In this document: positions 1-7,847 of the stretch, piece after piece | Layout of the letters: the number at the start of each line of letters is the position of its first letter | Numbering within the stretch: position 1 is the first letter of the stretch | DNA from: Arthrobacter sp. FW306-07-I | GTDB lineage: Bacteria > Actinomycetota > Actinomycetes > Actinomycetales > Micrococcaceae | Reading direction: 5' to 3' | Length of the DNA stretch: 64,000 nucleotides | NCBI RefSeq assembly: GCF_021800405.1 | Contig: NZ_CP084550.1 | Location: 3,162,001-3,226,000, forward strand | The notes under the pieces: generated by a model | What the model was told of the DNA's origin: nothing | Databases searched by the model: none | Seen by the model: the letters and a program-made list of their open reading frames with translations, nothing else | Made by a program: the position numbers and the translations under genes

Positions 1-228
1 ACGATCCTGGGCCACATCCAGCGCGGCGGCGTCCCCTCCGCCTTCGACCGCGTCCTGGCCACCCGGCTGGGCATGGCCGCCATCGACTCCGTGGTGGAGG
101 GCTACTGGGGCACCATGGTGGCGCTGAAGGGCACGGACATCCGCCACGTTGCATTCGAGGAAGCCCTGGGCCAGCTCAAGACCGTCCCGCAAAACCGGTA
201 CGACGAGGCCGCGGTCCTGTTCGGTTAG
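1..228 (+). CDS. pfkA: 6-phosphofructokinase, C-terminal part (gene cut by window start)
   Basis: The frame is open from the first base and ends at a TAG stop, giving the last 75 residues. The fragment begins with TILGHIQRGG, which matches the conserved GHxQRGG stretch of ATP/PPi-dependent phosphofructokinases near the fructose-6-phosphate site, and continues with the small C-terminal helical part. The full enzyme phosphorylates fructose 6-phosphate in glycolysis in the cytoplasm. The N-terminal two thirds, including the ATP site, lie outside the window, so ATP versus pyrophosphate dependence cannot be read here. Confidence 0.85.
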   Translation, partial: TILGHIQRGGVPSAFDRVLATRLGMAAIDSVVEGYWGTMVALKGTDIRHVAFEEALGQLKTVPQNRYDEAAVLFG

Positions 229-274
229 GCCTGTCCTGTTCGGCTAAGCCTCCGGCCCGCCCTAGGCTGGGACC

Positions 275-991
275 ATGACACTCGATCCCGGCTCTGCGGC
301 CATCATCCAGCTTGCGTGGGCGCGCCGGCTGGGCCTTGACGACGACGCTTTCGGCGATGCACTCGCGTCCGGGAACCGGATTGTCCGCGCCGACGAATCA
401 TGCCGCACGGTGGAGTTCGTGCGGCTGTTCGGGAGTTCGGCGCTGGTGGGCCCGCAGAGCGTCATCGATGCCGCTGAGGACATTCCTGATGAGGAGATGG
501 CCCACCACGTCACGCTCCTGAAACTGACCAGGGACCGTGGCGGCCATGGGCTGGGGTCGGCGGCTCTGTTCTTCGCGGACGACTTGCCGCTGCAACAACC
601 GTCCGAGGAACTGACCGTCTCGCACGGCAACCCGGAGGCGATCGAGCTGGAGGGGCGCTGCCCGCCGGACGACGTCAACGAAGTGGGCCTTTCCGACCTG
701 GAGAACCGCTTCACCATCGTGCACCAGCTGGACGGCAGGCGCGTTCCCCTGGCCTGCGGTGCCTACGGGGAATGGGAAGGCCTGCTGGCCAATATGGGCG
801 TGCTGGTGGATCCCGAGTGGCGCCGGCAGGGCCTGGGCTCGCTCGCCGGATCCATCGCGGCCCACGAGGCACTCGCCGCCGGACTGACCCTGCAGTGGCG
901 CGCCGACGTCAGCAACACCGGGTGCCTGGCACTGGCCCGAAAACTTGGACTCTCAGCCGGCGGAATCCAGACCAGCGTCCACCTTCGCTGA
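275..991 (+). CDS. GNAT-family N-acetyltransferase
   Basis: This 238-residue protein has an acetyl-CoA binding signature near residues 177-187 (VDPEWRRQGLGS, the R/Q-x-x-G-x-G/A motif A of GNAT enzymes) followed by the usual helix and a C-terminal strand. The N-terminal half is less typical and may be a second, degenerate GNAT lobe. The substrate cannot be told from sequence. It starts 46 bases after pfkA, at an ATG without a strong ribosome binding site. Its last 39 bases overlap, tail to tail, the 3' end of the leftward MFS gene, so both C-termini are encoded on opposite strands of the same DNA. Confidence 0.75.
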   Translation: MTLDPGSAAIIQLAWARRLGLDDDAFGDALASGNRIVRADESCRTVEFVRLFGSSALVGPQSVIDAAEDIPDEEMAHHVTLLKLTRDRGGHGLGSAALFFADDLPLQQPSEELTVSHGNPEAIELEGRCPPDDVNEVGLSDLENRFTIVHQLDGRRVPLACGAYGEWEGLLANMGVLVDPEWRRQGLGSLAGSIAAHEALAAGLTLQWRADVSNTGCLALARKLGLSAGGIQTSVHLR

Positions 992-2503
992 CGCTTGGCC
1001 GCCCTGGCCGTGGCTCTCCCCGCCGTGCTGGCCCTGGGTGCTCCAGCCCTGGACCGGCTGGGGCTTGGCGAAGAACAGTGCCACCGCCGCCCCCACCAGG
1101 ATTACCCCGGCGGGCAGCAGCATGGACTGGCCCATCGCCGTCGAGAATCCACTGTGGAGGAACTCGGGCAGCGGGCCGCCCATGGCAAGGCCTTCGCCCG
1201 CGGCCCCGCCGGGACCACCCGACGGAAGTTCGGCGGCGAGCCGGGACTGGATCAGCACAGCGATGGCGGCGCTGCCCAGGACCGCGCCGATCTGGCGGGT
1301 GGTGTTGTAGACACCCGACCCGGCACCGGCCTGGCGCGGGGGCAGGTTCCGGGTGGCCGTGGTGCTCAGCGGGGCCCAGATGCCGGCGTTGGCAAAGCCC
1401 AGCACCGCGCTGGGGAGCAGGAACATCAGGATGGGCGTGTCGGGCTGCATCAGTGCGGAGTTCCAGAGCAGCGCGACTGCCATGAGCACCAGGCCGGTGG
1501 CCGTAATGAATTTCGGGTTGACCCGGTCCACCAGCTTGCCCACCACCGGGGCAAGGCCACCGGAAACCAGCGCCATGGGCACCATCATGAGGGCCGACTG
1601 CGTGGGGGTGAGGCCCCGGACCAGCTGGTAGTAGAAGATCAGCGGCAGGCTGAAGGCAGTCACGGTGAAGCCCACGGTGGTGATGCCGATGTTGGCGAGC
1701 GAGAAGTTCCGGTCCCGGAAGAGTCCCAGCGGCAGCAGCGGCTCGCCCTTGTTGAACCGCTGCCAGAGGACGAAGGCGGCCAGCACCACGATGCCGGCTA
1801 TGATCAGGCCCCACACGCTGATGGGTCCAACGATGGTGCCCCAGTTGTAGGTTTCACCCTCCTGGATGCCGAACACCAGCAGAAAGAGGCCGACGGCGCT
1901 GAGCAGCACGCCGGGAATGTCGAACCGGTGCGGGTGCGTGCTGAGGGCTGGAACGTTGCGCAGCGCCAGGATGAAGCCCACGACGCCGATGGGCACGTTG
2001 ATGAAGAAGATCCACTCCCAGCCAAGGCCGTCCACCAGGACGCCGCCGAGGATGGGGCCCACCAAGGTGGCCATGCCGGCAGTTGCACCCCAGACAGCCA
2101 TGGCTGAACCGCGGCGGTCCTGCGGGAAGATGCGGGTGATCACGGCCATGGTCTGCGGGGTCATCATGGCCGCGCCAAGGCCCTGGAGGACGCGGGCGGC
2201 AATAAGGATCCGGACGTCACCGGACAGGCCGCACCACAGCGACGCGAGGGTGAAGACCACCAGGCCGGTGAGGTAGAGCTTCTTGGGCCCGAACCTGTCA
2301 CCCAGGCGGCCGGTGATCAGCAGCGGGACGGCGTAGGCCAGCAGGTAGGCGCTGGTCACCCAGATCACCGAGTTAATGTCGGCGTGTAGGCCTTCCATGA
2401 TCCGGGGGTTGGCCACGGACACGATGGTGGTGTCGATCAGGATCATGAAGAACCCGATCACCAGGGACCACAGGGCCGGCCAGGGCTTTTCTACGTTTTC
2501 CAC
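953..2503 (-). CDS. MFS drug/H+ antiporter, DHA2 (EmrB/QacA) type, 14 TM
   Basis: The 516-residue protein is the usual length for 14-helix DHA2 exporters. It starts with a typical first helix (LVIGFFMILIDTTIVSVA, with the family D-T-T motif) and carries the MFS motif A GRLGDRFGPKK near residue 65. A motif-C-like stretch (GGVLVDGLGWEWIFFINVP) follows near residue 160, as in EmrB/QacA proteins. It probably exports hydrophobic compounds in exchange for protons at the cytoplasmic membrane. It is the last gene of a leftward run (nitrobindin-like, YgfZ, ankyrin), 50 bases after the ankyrin gene. The C-terminal tail is charged and Gln/Gly rich. Substrate is unknown. Confidence 0.85.
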   Translation of the reverse strand: MENVEKPWPALWSLVIGFFMILIDTTIVSVANPRIMEGLHADINSVIWVTSAYLLAYAVPLLITGRLGDRFGPKKLYLTGLVVFTLASLWCGLSGDVRILIAARVLQGLGAAMMTPQTMAVITRIFPQDRRGSAMAVWGATAGMATLVGPILGGVLVDGLGWEWIFFINVPIGVVGFILALRNVPALSTHPHRFDIPGVLLSAVGLFLLVFGIQEGETYNWGTIVGPISVWGLIIAGIVVLAAFVLWQRFNKGEPLLPLGLFRDRNFSLANIGITTVGFTVTAFSLPLIFYYQLVRGLTPTQSALMMVPMALVSGGLAPVVGKLVDRVNPKFITATGLVLMAVALLWNSALMQPDTPILMFLLPSAVLGFANAGIWAPLSTTATRNLPPRQAGAGSGVYNTTRQIGAVLGSAAIAVLIQSRLAAELPSGGPGGAAGEGLAMGGPLPEFLHSGFSTAMGQSMLLPAGVILVGAAVALFFAKPQPVQGWSTQGQHGGESHGQGGQASAKVDAGLDSAG

Positions 2504-2553
2504 TCGGTCATCCTTTTGAAGTTATGGCCGTGCCGCGCGGGCACTTGGTAAGG

Positions 2554-2979
2554 CTAGCCCAGCAGGTCCAGGATCTCCGTGCGGGCAAACATTTGCGCCG
2601 CGGCCCGTGCCGATGGCGCACCGGCGTCCGGATCCGCGCCGGCGCGCAGCAGGACCCGGGCCACGTCCGTGTAGCCCTTGAATGCCGCTCCGGCGAGGGG
2701 CGTCTGTCCCCGGTCATTGGCGGTGTTTGCGTCGGCCCCGTGCTGCAGGAGCAGCTCAACGGTGCCGGCGTGGCCATGGTATGCGGCCAGCATCAGCAGG
2801 GAGTCCCCCGCAGCGTTCGTCATGGTGGCGGGGGCGCCGGCGTCCAGGTAGGCACCAAGCAGCGCGTTGTTTCCTTCACGCGCAGCCTGGAAGAGCGCAT
2901 GCGCCAAAGCCAGCGCGTCGTCGTCGTGTCCTTCCGCTGCCTCCGCCCCAATGTGGACGGGCGTGGTGTTCTCGGTCAT
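2554..2979 (-). CDS. Ankyrin-repeat protein
   Basis: This 141-residue protein is built almost entirely of ankyrin repeats. Clear repeat signatures are DSLLMLAAYHGHAGTVELLL followed by QHGADAN, and GQTPLAGAAFKGYTDVARVL followed by RAGADPD, with weaker repeats at each end. The family mediates protein-protein contacts; the partner is unknown. Its ATG shares one base with the stop of the upstream ygfZ-like gene (TGATG), which suggests translational coupling. No signal peptide is seen, so it is probably cytoplasmic. Confidence 0.85.
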   Translation of the reverse strand: MTENTTPVHIGAEAAEGHDDDALALAHALFQAAREGNNALLGAYLDAGAPATMTNAAGDSLLMLAAYHGHAGTVELLLQHGADANTANDRGQTPLAGAAFKGYTDVARVLLRAGADPDAGAPSARAAAQMFARTEILDLLG

Positions 2980-4061
2980 CAGCGTGGCCCCCTCAGGAAT
3001 CCGGTCTGGCGCCCCACAACCTGGCCGGCGTCGGGGGCGACAATCAGTTCCTGGGCGGCCGGATACGGCTCGTCGCCGTCCAGGACGGTCAGTATTTCAT
3101 CTGGGGCAACGGAACGCTTTATGACCGCCAGGGCCACGGGCCCCATCTCGTAGTGCTGTGCCACGGAGGTCACCGCTCCCACTTTTCGCTCTCCCGCCAG
3201 GACCGGGCTGCCGGCGGCGGGCAGGGTGTGCTGCGAGCCGTCCAGCTGCAGGAACACCAGCCGGCGCGGCGGATGGCCCAGGTTGTGGACGCGGGCGACG
3301 GTTTCCTGCCCCTTGTAGCAACCCTTCGCCAGGTGCACGGCCGTGCGCAGCAGGTCCAGTTCGTGCGGGATGGTCTTGTCATCGGTTTCGGCGCCGATCC
3401 GGGGACGCCAGGCAGCGATGCGCAGGGCTTCCGCGGCGAGCACGCCTGCCAGCGCGCGTCCGCTGACAGCTTCCTCCAGCTCGGCGGCGGGGACGAGGTA
3501 CTCGAACCAGGGACGCTCCACGCCCGGGTGGTGCTCCTCCGAGACGGTGGCGTAGGAGTAACCCCCGGCTCCCACGTGCGGCCACGGATCCTGCCAGGCA
3601 AGGTAGCCGGACCATTCAGGAACTGCCCGGGTGCTCCCCACCACGGCCCAGTCCGCGGAGACGTCGGCGATCTCCACCCGAAGCATGAACTTCATCCGGT
3701 TAAGGTACTCAGCAAGGGGCGCGGCCTCCGCTGCCTCCACGATCAGCCAGGTGGTCCCGCCGTCGTCAACCACCCGGGCATCGAAGTCGATGCGGCCCTG
3801 GACGCTCAGGAGCAGCAGCTCGCTGGACTCGCCGGGCTTGAGGGCTGCCACCTGCTGCGAGGACAGGGTGTTGAGCCAGCTCAGCCGGTCCGGCCCGGTG
3901 ACGGTGACCACGCCGCGGTGGGAAAGGTCGACGACGGCGGTTCCGGCTGCGAGGGCGCGCTGCTCGCGCAGCGGCTCACCGTAGTGGGCGGCGACACCGG
4001 CGTCAGGGCCGGCGGCCTCTACGGCGCCGGGGCGCGACAACAAAGGGCTGGGCGTAGTCAT
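2979..4061 (-). CDS. ygfZ: YgfZ/GcvT-fold folate-binding protein (Fe-S cluster repair/assembly factor)
   Basis: The protein is about 360 residues from the chosen ATG at 4061. It contains the hallmark KGCYKGQETVARVHNLG (K-G-C-Y-x-G-Q-E), whose Cys is essential in the E. coli YgfZ family. The family uses a tetrahydrofolate-binding GcvT-like fold to support iron-sulfur enzymes. The open frame extends to 4166, but the 35 extra residues are low quality and would run into the upstream gene, so the internal start MTTPSPLLS is preferred, with an AAGGA stretch about 12 bases upstream. It is coupled to the downstream ankyrin gene and follows the nitrobindin-like gene by about 65 bases. Confidence 0.85.
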   Translation of the reverse strand: MTTPSPLLSRPGAVEAAGPDAGVAAHYGEPLREQRALAAGTAVVDLSHRGVVTVTGPDRLSWLNTLSSQQVAALKPGESSELLLLSVQGRIDFDARVVDDGGTTWLIVEAAEAAPLAEYLNRMKFMLRVEIADVSADWAVVGSTRAVPEWSGYLAWQDPWPHVGAGGYSYATVSEEHHPGVERPWFEYLVPAAELEEAVSGRALAGVLAAEALRIAAWRPRIGAETDDKTIPHELDLLRTAVHLAKGCYKGQETVARVHNLGHPPRRLVFLQLDGSQHTLPAAGSPVLAGERKVGAVTSVAQHYEMGPVALAVIKRSVAPDEILTVLDGDEPYPAAQELIVAPDAGQVVGRQTGFLRGPR

Positions 4062-4125
4062 ATGAAGTAGAAGTCCTTGGCGGTCAGCGGTATTCCGGAT
4101 TTCCGGAATCGGGGTGAAACCCTGC

Positions 4126-4734
4126 TCAGGAGACCCGGTGCAGGAACGCGGAGGCGTGGGCCTCAAGTCCCTTGCCGGCTTCTCCGCCGGTGGCTACGTC
4201 CCACCGCCACAGCAGGTTGCCGTCCACCAGCCCGAAGATCCGGGTGGCGGCGCTGTAGTCCTTGGAGTGGCTGCCGCGCATCACCATGTCGGTGGTGAGC
4301 TGGATCTGCGGGCCCTTGATCTGGCCGTAGTACAGCTCCGAGATTCCGCCCGGGTGCGAGATGGACACGGAGATGTCGAAGCCTCCGTCCTTGTTGCGCA
4401 GCGCTTCCACCTCGTCGGCGCTCTTCAATACCGGCACGATGTCTGCCGGCACCAGGCCGGGACCGCCGTCGGCATCCAGCTGCTTGCGCTCCAGCGCCCA
4501 GAACCCTGTCTCGACGGTGAGCGGCCGCAGCCGCGTCCCTTCGTCGTCGGTCAGCCAGCTCTCCGCACGGTACTGAAGGTACGGCAGGCCGTTGTGGGTG
4601 AAGGAGACGTGCTGCAGGAAGTGTTCGGAATCCTCGTCGCCGCTGCCGAGCCGGCCGCGGCCCTCCCACTCACCGATGAGCCAGGAAAGCGGGACGAGTT
4701 CAGGCGTCAAGTCTGTAGGAATCTCAATGGGCAT
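4126..4734 (-). CDS. Nitrobindin-like FABP-family heme-binding protein
   Basis: This 202-residue protein shows the start of the nitrobindin/THAP4-like beta barrel, WLIGEWEGRGRLGSGD, near residue 18, followed by alternating strands. In characterised members the barrel binds ferric heme and isomerises peroxynitrite or binds nitric oxide. The family is very common in actinobacteria, often annotated as FABP family protein. It lies upstream of the YgfZ homologue in the same direction, consistent with a shared redox or nitrosative-stress role, which is inference. A heme-ligand histidine is expected near the C-terminus; VMRGSHSKDY or the terminal AFLHRVS could hold it, but I cannot decide which. Confidence 0.8.
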   Translation of the reverse strand: MPIEIPTDLTPELVPLSWLIGEWEGRGRLGSGDEDSEHFLQHVSFTHNGLPYLQYRAESWLTDDEGTRLRPLTVETGFWALERKQLDADGGPGLVPADIVPVLKSADEVEALRNKDGGFDISVSISHPGGISELYYGQIKGPQIQLTTDMVMRGSHSKDYSAATRIFGLVDGNLLWRWDVATGGEAGKGLEAHASAFLHRVS

Positions 4735-4776
4735 TGGTCTTACCTCCAGATGCGGCTGGCTCCGGAAAAGGGGTGG

Positions 4777-4890
4777 CTACTTCTGGCCCTTGAAGAGGCG
4801 GTAGACCACGAAACCGGCGAACCAGGCCATGGACAGGCTCGCGATGCCGAGCAGGACAAGGAAGAAGATTTCAAAAGCAAGTACGGACAT
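4777..4890 (-). CDS. Small single-pass membrane protein, 37 residues
   Basis: A short frame encodes MSVLAFEIFFLVLLGIASLS, then MAWFAGFVVYRLFKGQK. It is one long hydrophobic segment followed by a basic C-terminus (R, K, K), which predicts a single membrane helix with the tail in the cytoplasm. It lies 42 bases upstream of the nitrobindin-like gene in the same direction and 17 bases after the end of the upstream membrane protein gene. The clean hydrophobic-then-basic layout and tight gene spacing support a real gene. Function is unknown. Confidence 0.6.
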   Translation of the reverse strand: MSVLAFEIFFLVLLGIASLSMAWFAGFVVYRLFKGQK

Positions 4891-4907
4891 GGTGCCATCC
4901 TAACCCG

Positions 4908-5726
4908 TTAGTAGATGAGTAGTTTGTCTATGAAGTAGGCGAGGGATCCCACAGCCGACACCGGGGCAAGGCCCATGCCCAGTGCGGCGGGGATGTTCAG
5001 TGGGGCGCCGCGAAGCGTCGCAAGACGGCGGAAGCTGGCCAGGACCGCGCCCACCACCACGCCGAAGATCGCGGCCGGCAGGACGGCGATATCGGACAGA
5101 ACCAGTCCCGCGAGCGGACCTGCCAGTCCCGCAAGCACCACTCCCAGCGGAGCAACGATGCTGTCCGGCCAGCGGATGAGCCCGGCAAGCAGGGCCACTG
5201 CCGCGCTGATGGCCGCCACCAGGAGCATCTCGCGGACCCCGTTGAAGCGGGCGCCGGCAATCCAGCCGGCGCCGAGGCAGGACAGCAGCACGCCCGCGCA
5301 GCATCCGAGGGTGGATTCCAGCCGCTGCGCCTGGCCGGTACCGCGGATCAGCTGCACCACGAAGACAGCCATCATCCCCAGCGCCACAAATGTCGGCGTC
5401 CAGTCCAGGTACCCCGGGGCCGGGGCCAGGGCGGCGGCCACTGCCGAGGCTGCACCGGGCAGGGCGATGACGGCGGCGAGGGTCTTCTTGGCGGGGATGC
5501 GCAGGAAGTGTGGCCACCCAATGCCCACAGCCGCGGCGATTACGATGCCGACGGCGACGAGCGCCTCCGGGGACGCGTAGACCCCGGCGATGATGGCGAT
5601 GAGGCCGGCGATCCCGACGACTCCGACGCTCCAGGATCCAAGCGAACGCACGGGCGCCTGCAATTCGGCCGTCATGTGCGGCCCGGCCTGAGGTTCGTCC
5701 GTGCACTCACTGCGCTGCTTTCCCAT
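4908..5726 (-). CDS. Polytopic membrane protein of unknown function
   Basis: The protein is 272 residues from the ATG at 5726, or 255 from an internal ATG at 5675 ([11 protein letters not shown]). It has about eight hydrophobic segments rich in Ala, Gly, Val and Leu, with a polar conserved-looking linker ([19 protein letters not shown]) near residue 95. No family motif is recognised. The longer start has its AGG directly against the ATG, and the shorter one has no good site, so the start is uncertain. It is the first gene of the leftward run that ends in the DHA2 pump. Confidence 0.7.
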   Translation of the reverse strand: MGKQRSECTDEPQAGPHMTAELQAPVRSLGSWSVGVVGIAGLIAIIAGVYASPEALVAVGIVIAAAVGIGWPHFLRIPAKKTLAAVIALPGAASAVAAALAPAPGYLDWTPTFVALGMMAVFVVQLIRGTGQAQRLESTLGCCAGVLLSCLGAGWIAGARFNGVREMLLVAAISAAVALLAGLIRWPDSIVAPLGVVLAGLAGPLAGLVLSDIAVLPAAIFGVVVGAVLASFRRLATLRGAPLNIPAALGMGLAPVSAVGSLAYFIDKLLIY

Positions 5727-6016
5727 CCTGGCGTTCGGCCGGAAGGCTGGTCCGCCCCCTCATGGCAGGGCTGGTCAGCCCTGGTTCAATCCTGCCTTAT
5801 ATGAACCGCATATGTCGCAAATCGAGCCTCTCCACGGCCGCAATCTGTGGCCGGGAGGGACCTGCCGGGTATACTCAAGGTTCAGCTACGCTCCCTGCTG
5901 AGGTGGCTGGCCGGCGGCGCGCTGACGGTCCACAAACCTCCTGCAGGCAGCCAGTACCGGCCGGTGAGAATCCGGTTCAGTCGCCCAATGATGCGCGGAC
6001 GGCCCTTGGAGGAACA
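5727..6016. promoter_or_regulatory. Divergent intergenic region upstream of glnR
   Basis: About 290 bases separate the leftward membrane-protein gene from glnR, so promoters for both directions should lie here. A small hairpin (CGGCC arms at 5835-5839 and 5849-5853) sits in the glnR leader. A local AT-rich patch occurs near 5800-5815. I see no confident -35/-10 pair and no open frame with gene character; the long rightward frame running into glnR lacks a start signal and has random composition. Confidence 0.35.
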
Positions 6017-6715
6017 ATGTCGCACATCCTGTTACTGACCAACAGCACCGGTTCTTCGGTGGACATCCTGCCTGCCCTCGAGTTGCTGAACCACCGGGTC
6101 CATATCCTGCCCGCCGAACCCACGGCCCTGCTGGAAACGGACCCCTGCGACGTCGTCCTGCTGGACGCCCGCAAGGACCTGGTGGGCGCCCGTTCCCTTA
6201 CCCAGCTCCTCAAAGCCACCGGCCTCAGCGCCCCGCTGGTGCTGATCCTGACCGAAGGCGGCATGGCCGCAGTCTCGTCGGCCTGGGCTGTTGACGATAT
6301 CGTCCTTGATTCCGCCGGCCCCGCCGAGGTGGAGGCCCGCATCCGGCTCTCCGTCGCCCGTGCCGTCCCGGAGCAGGAAGACGCGCCGACCGAAATCCGC
6401 GCCGCCGGCGTCATCATCGATGAAGCCAGCTACACGGCCCGGGTAAACGGTGCGCCGCTGAACCTGACCTTCAAGGAGTTCGAGCTCCTCAAGTACCTGG
6501 CGCAGCATCCCGGGCGTGTCTTCACCCGCCAGCAGCTGCTCACCGAGGTCTGGGGGTACGACTACTACGGCGGCACCCGCACCGTGGACGTCCACGTCCG
6601 GCGCCTGCGGGCCAAGCTTGGGGCGGACCACGAGAACCTCATCAGCACGGTCAGGAACGTTGGCTACCGCCTCACCCTGGTCCGGCAGCAGGAAGACGAA
6701 CTCACCGAAGCCTGA
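6017..6715 (+). CDS. glnR: GlnR-type orphan response regulator of nitrogen metabolism
   Basis: This 232-residue protein has an N-terminal receiver-like domain (about 1-110) and a C-terminal OmpR/PhoB winged helix (about 130-225). It closely resembles actinobacterial GlnR: opening [20 protein letters not shown], the segment [11 protein letters not shown], the phrase [14 protein letters not shown], and the DNA-binding half [20 protein letters not shown] with [20 protein letters not shown]. GlnR acts without a cognate kinase and its Asp pocket is not phosphorylated in characterised members. It controls glutamine synthetase, ammonium and nitrate genes. The ATG at 6017 has a GGAGGA site. It is followed by mshD after 33 bases. 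The identification rests on recalled Streptomyces GlnR. Confidence 0.88.
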   Translation: MSHILLLTNSTGSSVDILPALELLNHRVHILPAEPTALLETDPCDVVLLDARKDLVGARSLTQLLKATGLSAPLVLILTEGGMAAVSSAWAVDDIVLDSAGPAEVEARIRLSVARAVPEQEDAPTEIRAAGVIIDEASYTARVNGAPLNLTFKEFELLKYLAQHPGRVFTRQQLLTEVWGYDYYGGTRTVDVHVRRLRAKLGADHENLISTVRNVGYRLTLVRQQEDELTEA

Positions 6716-6748
6716 GCCCCGTCCGCCGTCGACGTATAGCCTTGGCTC

Positions 6749-7717
6749 ATGACTCCAGCGCATCCGCAGAAGTGGCCCGTCCATGTCGTCCGTGGCGGAG
6801 TTGACCAGCAACTCCTGAAAGACTGCCGGGACCTCCTGGCCGCCGCCGAGGAATCGGACGGCAACCCGTCCATTTCCGAGCAGACCCTGGTGACCATGCG
6901 TGCCGGGGACTCCGCGGAGCACACGCTGCTGACACTGGCGCTGTACGCGCCGGACGAGGACTCCGATCCCGCCACCGCCCAGGACCTGGCAGGCTTCGCC
7001 GTGGTGGTTGAAGAGCCCGACGGCAACGGCGTCCTGGAAATCGCTGTCCATCCCTCCTACCGGAACCAGGGCGTGGCGGACCGGCTGGTCGGAGCGCTCA
7101 AGGAAGTCCGCGGCTTCGACGGGCTGAAGGCCTGGTCCCACGGGAACCACGAGGCCGCTGCCGACCTTGCCGCACGCTACGGCTACGCGCCCATGCGCGA
7201 GCTGTGGAAAATGCGGATGACGACGGCGGGCGCGGACCTGCCCGACGCCGGCCTCCCGGACGGGGTGGCCATCCGCACCTTCGTGCCGGGCAAGGACGAG
7301 GATTCCTGGCTGGCTGCCAACCGCGCGGCGTTTGCCCACCACCCGGAACAGGGCAACCTGACCAGGGCCGACCTCGAGGCGCGCATGGCGGAAGACTGGT
7401 TTGATCCTGCCGGATTCTTCCTGGCCGAGGACCGGGACGGCCGGCTGCTGGGCTACCACTGGACCAAGGTCCACCCGCGGCATGGTGCGCACCCCGCCAT
7501 CGGCGAGGTGTATGTGGTGGGAGTGACGCCCCAGGCGCAGGGCATGGGCCTGGGCAAGGCCCTGACGATTGCGGGCATCAAGCACCTCCGTGACGCAGGG
7601 TTGAGCGCCGTCATGCTTTACGTCGACGCCGACAACAGCGCAGCGGTGGCCCTGTACCGGCGGCTGGGTTTCACCCGGTGGGACATGGACGTCATGTATG
7701 GGCCGGCTGCGGGCTGA
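6749..7717 (+). CDS. mshD: Mycothiol synthase (MshD)
   Basis: The 322-residue protein contains two tandem GNAT domains, the MshD layout. The first has VHPSYRNQGVADRLVGAL near residue 95. The second, active lobe has GVTPQAQGMGLGKALTIAGI near residue 260 and a typical end, YVDADNSAAVALYRRLGFTR. MshD transfers acetyl from acetyl-CoA to Cys-GlcN-Ins, the last step in making mycothiol, the main low-molecular-weight thiol of actinobacteria. Length and order match the family (about 300-320 residues). It sits 33 bases after glnR, possibly cotranscribed. Confidence 0.9.
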   Translation: MTPAHPQKWPVHVVRGGVDQQLLKDCRDLLAAAEESDGNPSISEQTLVTMRAGDSAEHTLLTLALYAPDEDSDPATAQDLAGFAVVVEEPDGNGVLEIAVHPSYRNQGVADRLVGALKEVRGFDGLKAWSHGNHEAAADLAARYGYAPMRELWKMRMTTAGADLPDAGLPDGVAIRTFVPGKDEDSWLAANRAAFAHHPEQGNLTRADLEARMAEDWFDPAGFFLAEDRDGRLLGYHWTKVHPRHGAHPAIGEVYVVGVTPQAQGMGLGKALTIAGIKHLRDAGLSAVMLYVDADNSAAVALYRRLGFTRWDMDVMYGPAAG

Positions 7718-7847
7718 ACAGGGCGACCCGGCGAACGCCGTCAGCGCGTAAAACAAGGGCCGTGCCCTCGGTGAATGCTTGTAAGGTTGAGAAGGAACCG
7801 CGCGGGGCGGAAGCGCCGGCACCAGAGCGCCAGCAAAAGGAGCAGCC
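7718..7847 (+). promoter_or_regulatory. Intergenic region mshD-ppk with small hairpin
   Basis: The gap holds a short hairpin (AGGGC, loop CGT, GCCCT) near 7755-7767, which could end mshD transcripts but has no T-run. A strong AAAAGGAG ribosome binding site follows at about 7834-7841 for ppk. A promoter for ppk is expected here, but I cannot name its boxes. Confidence 0.3.
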
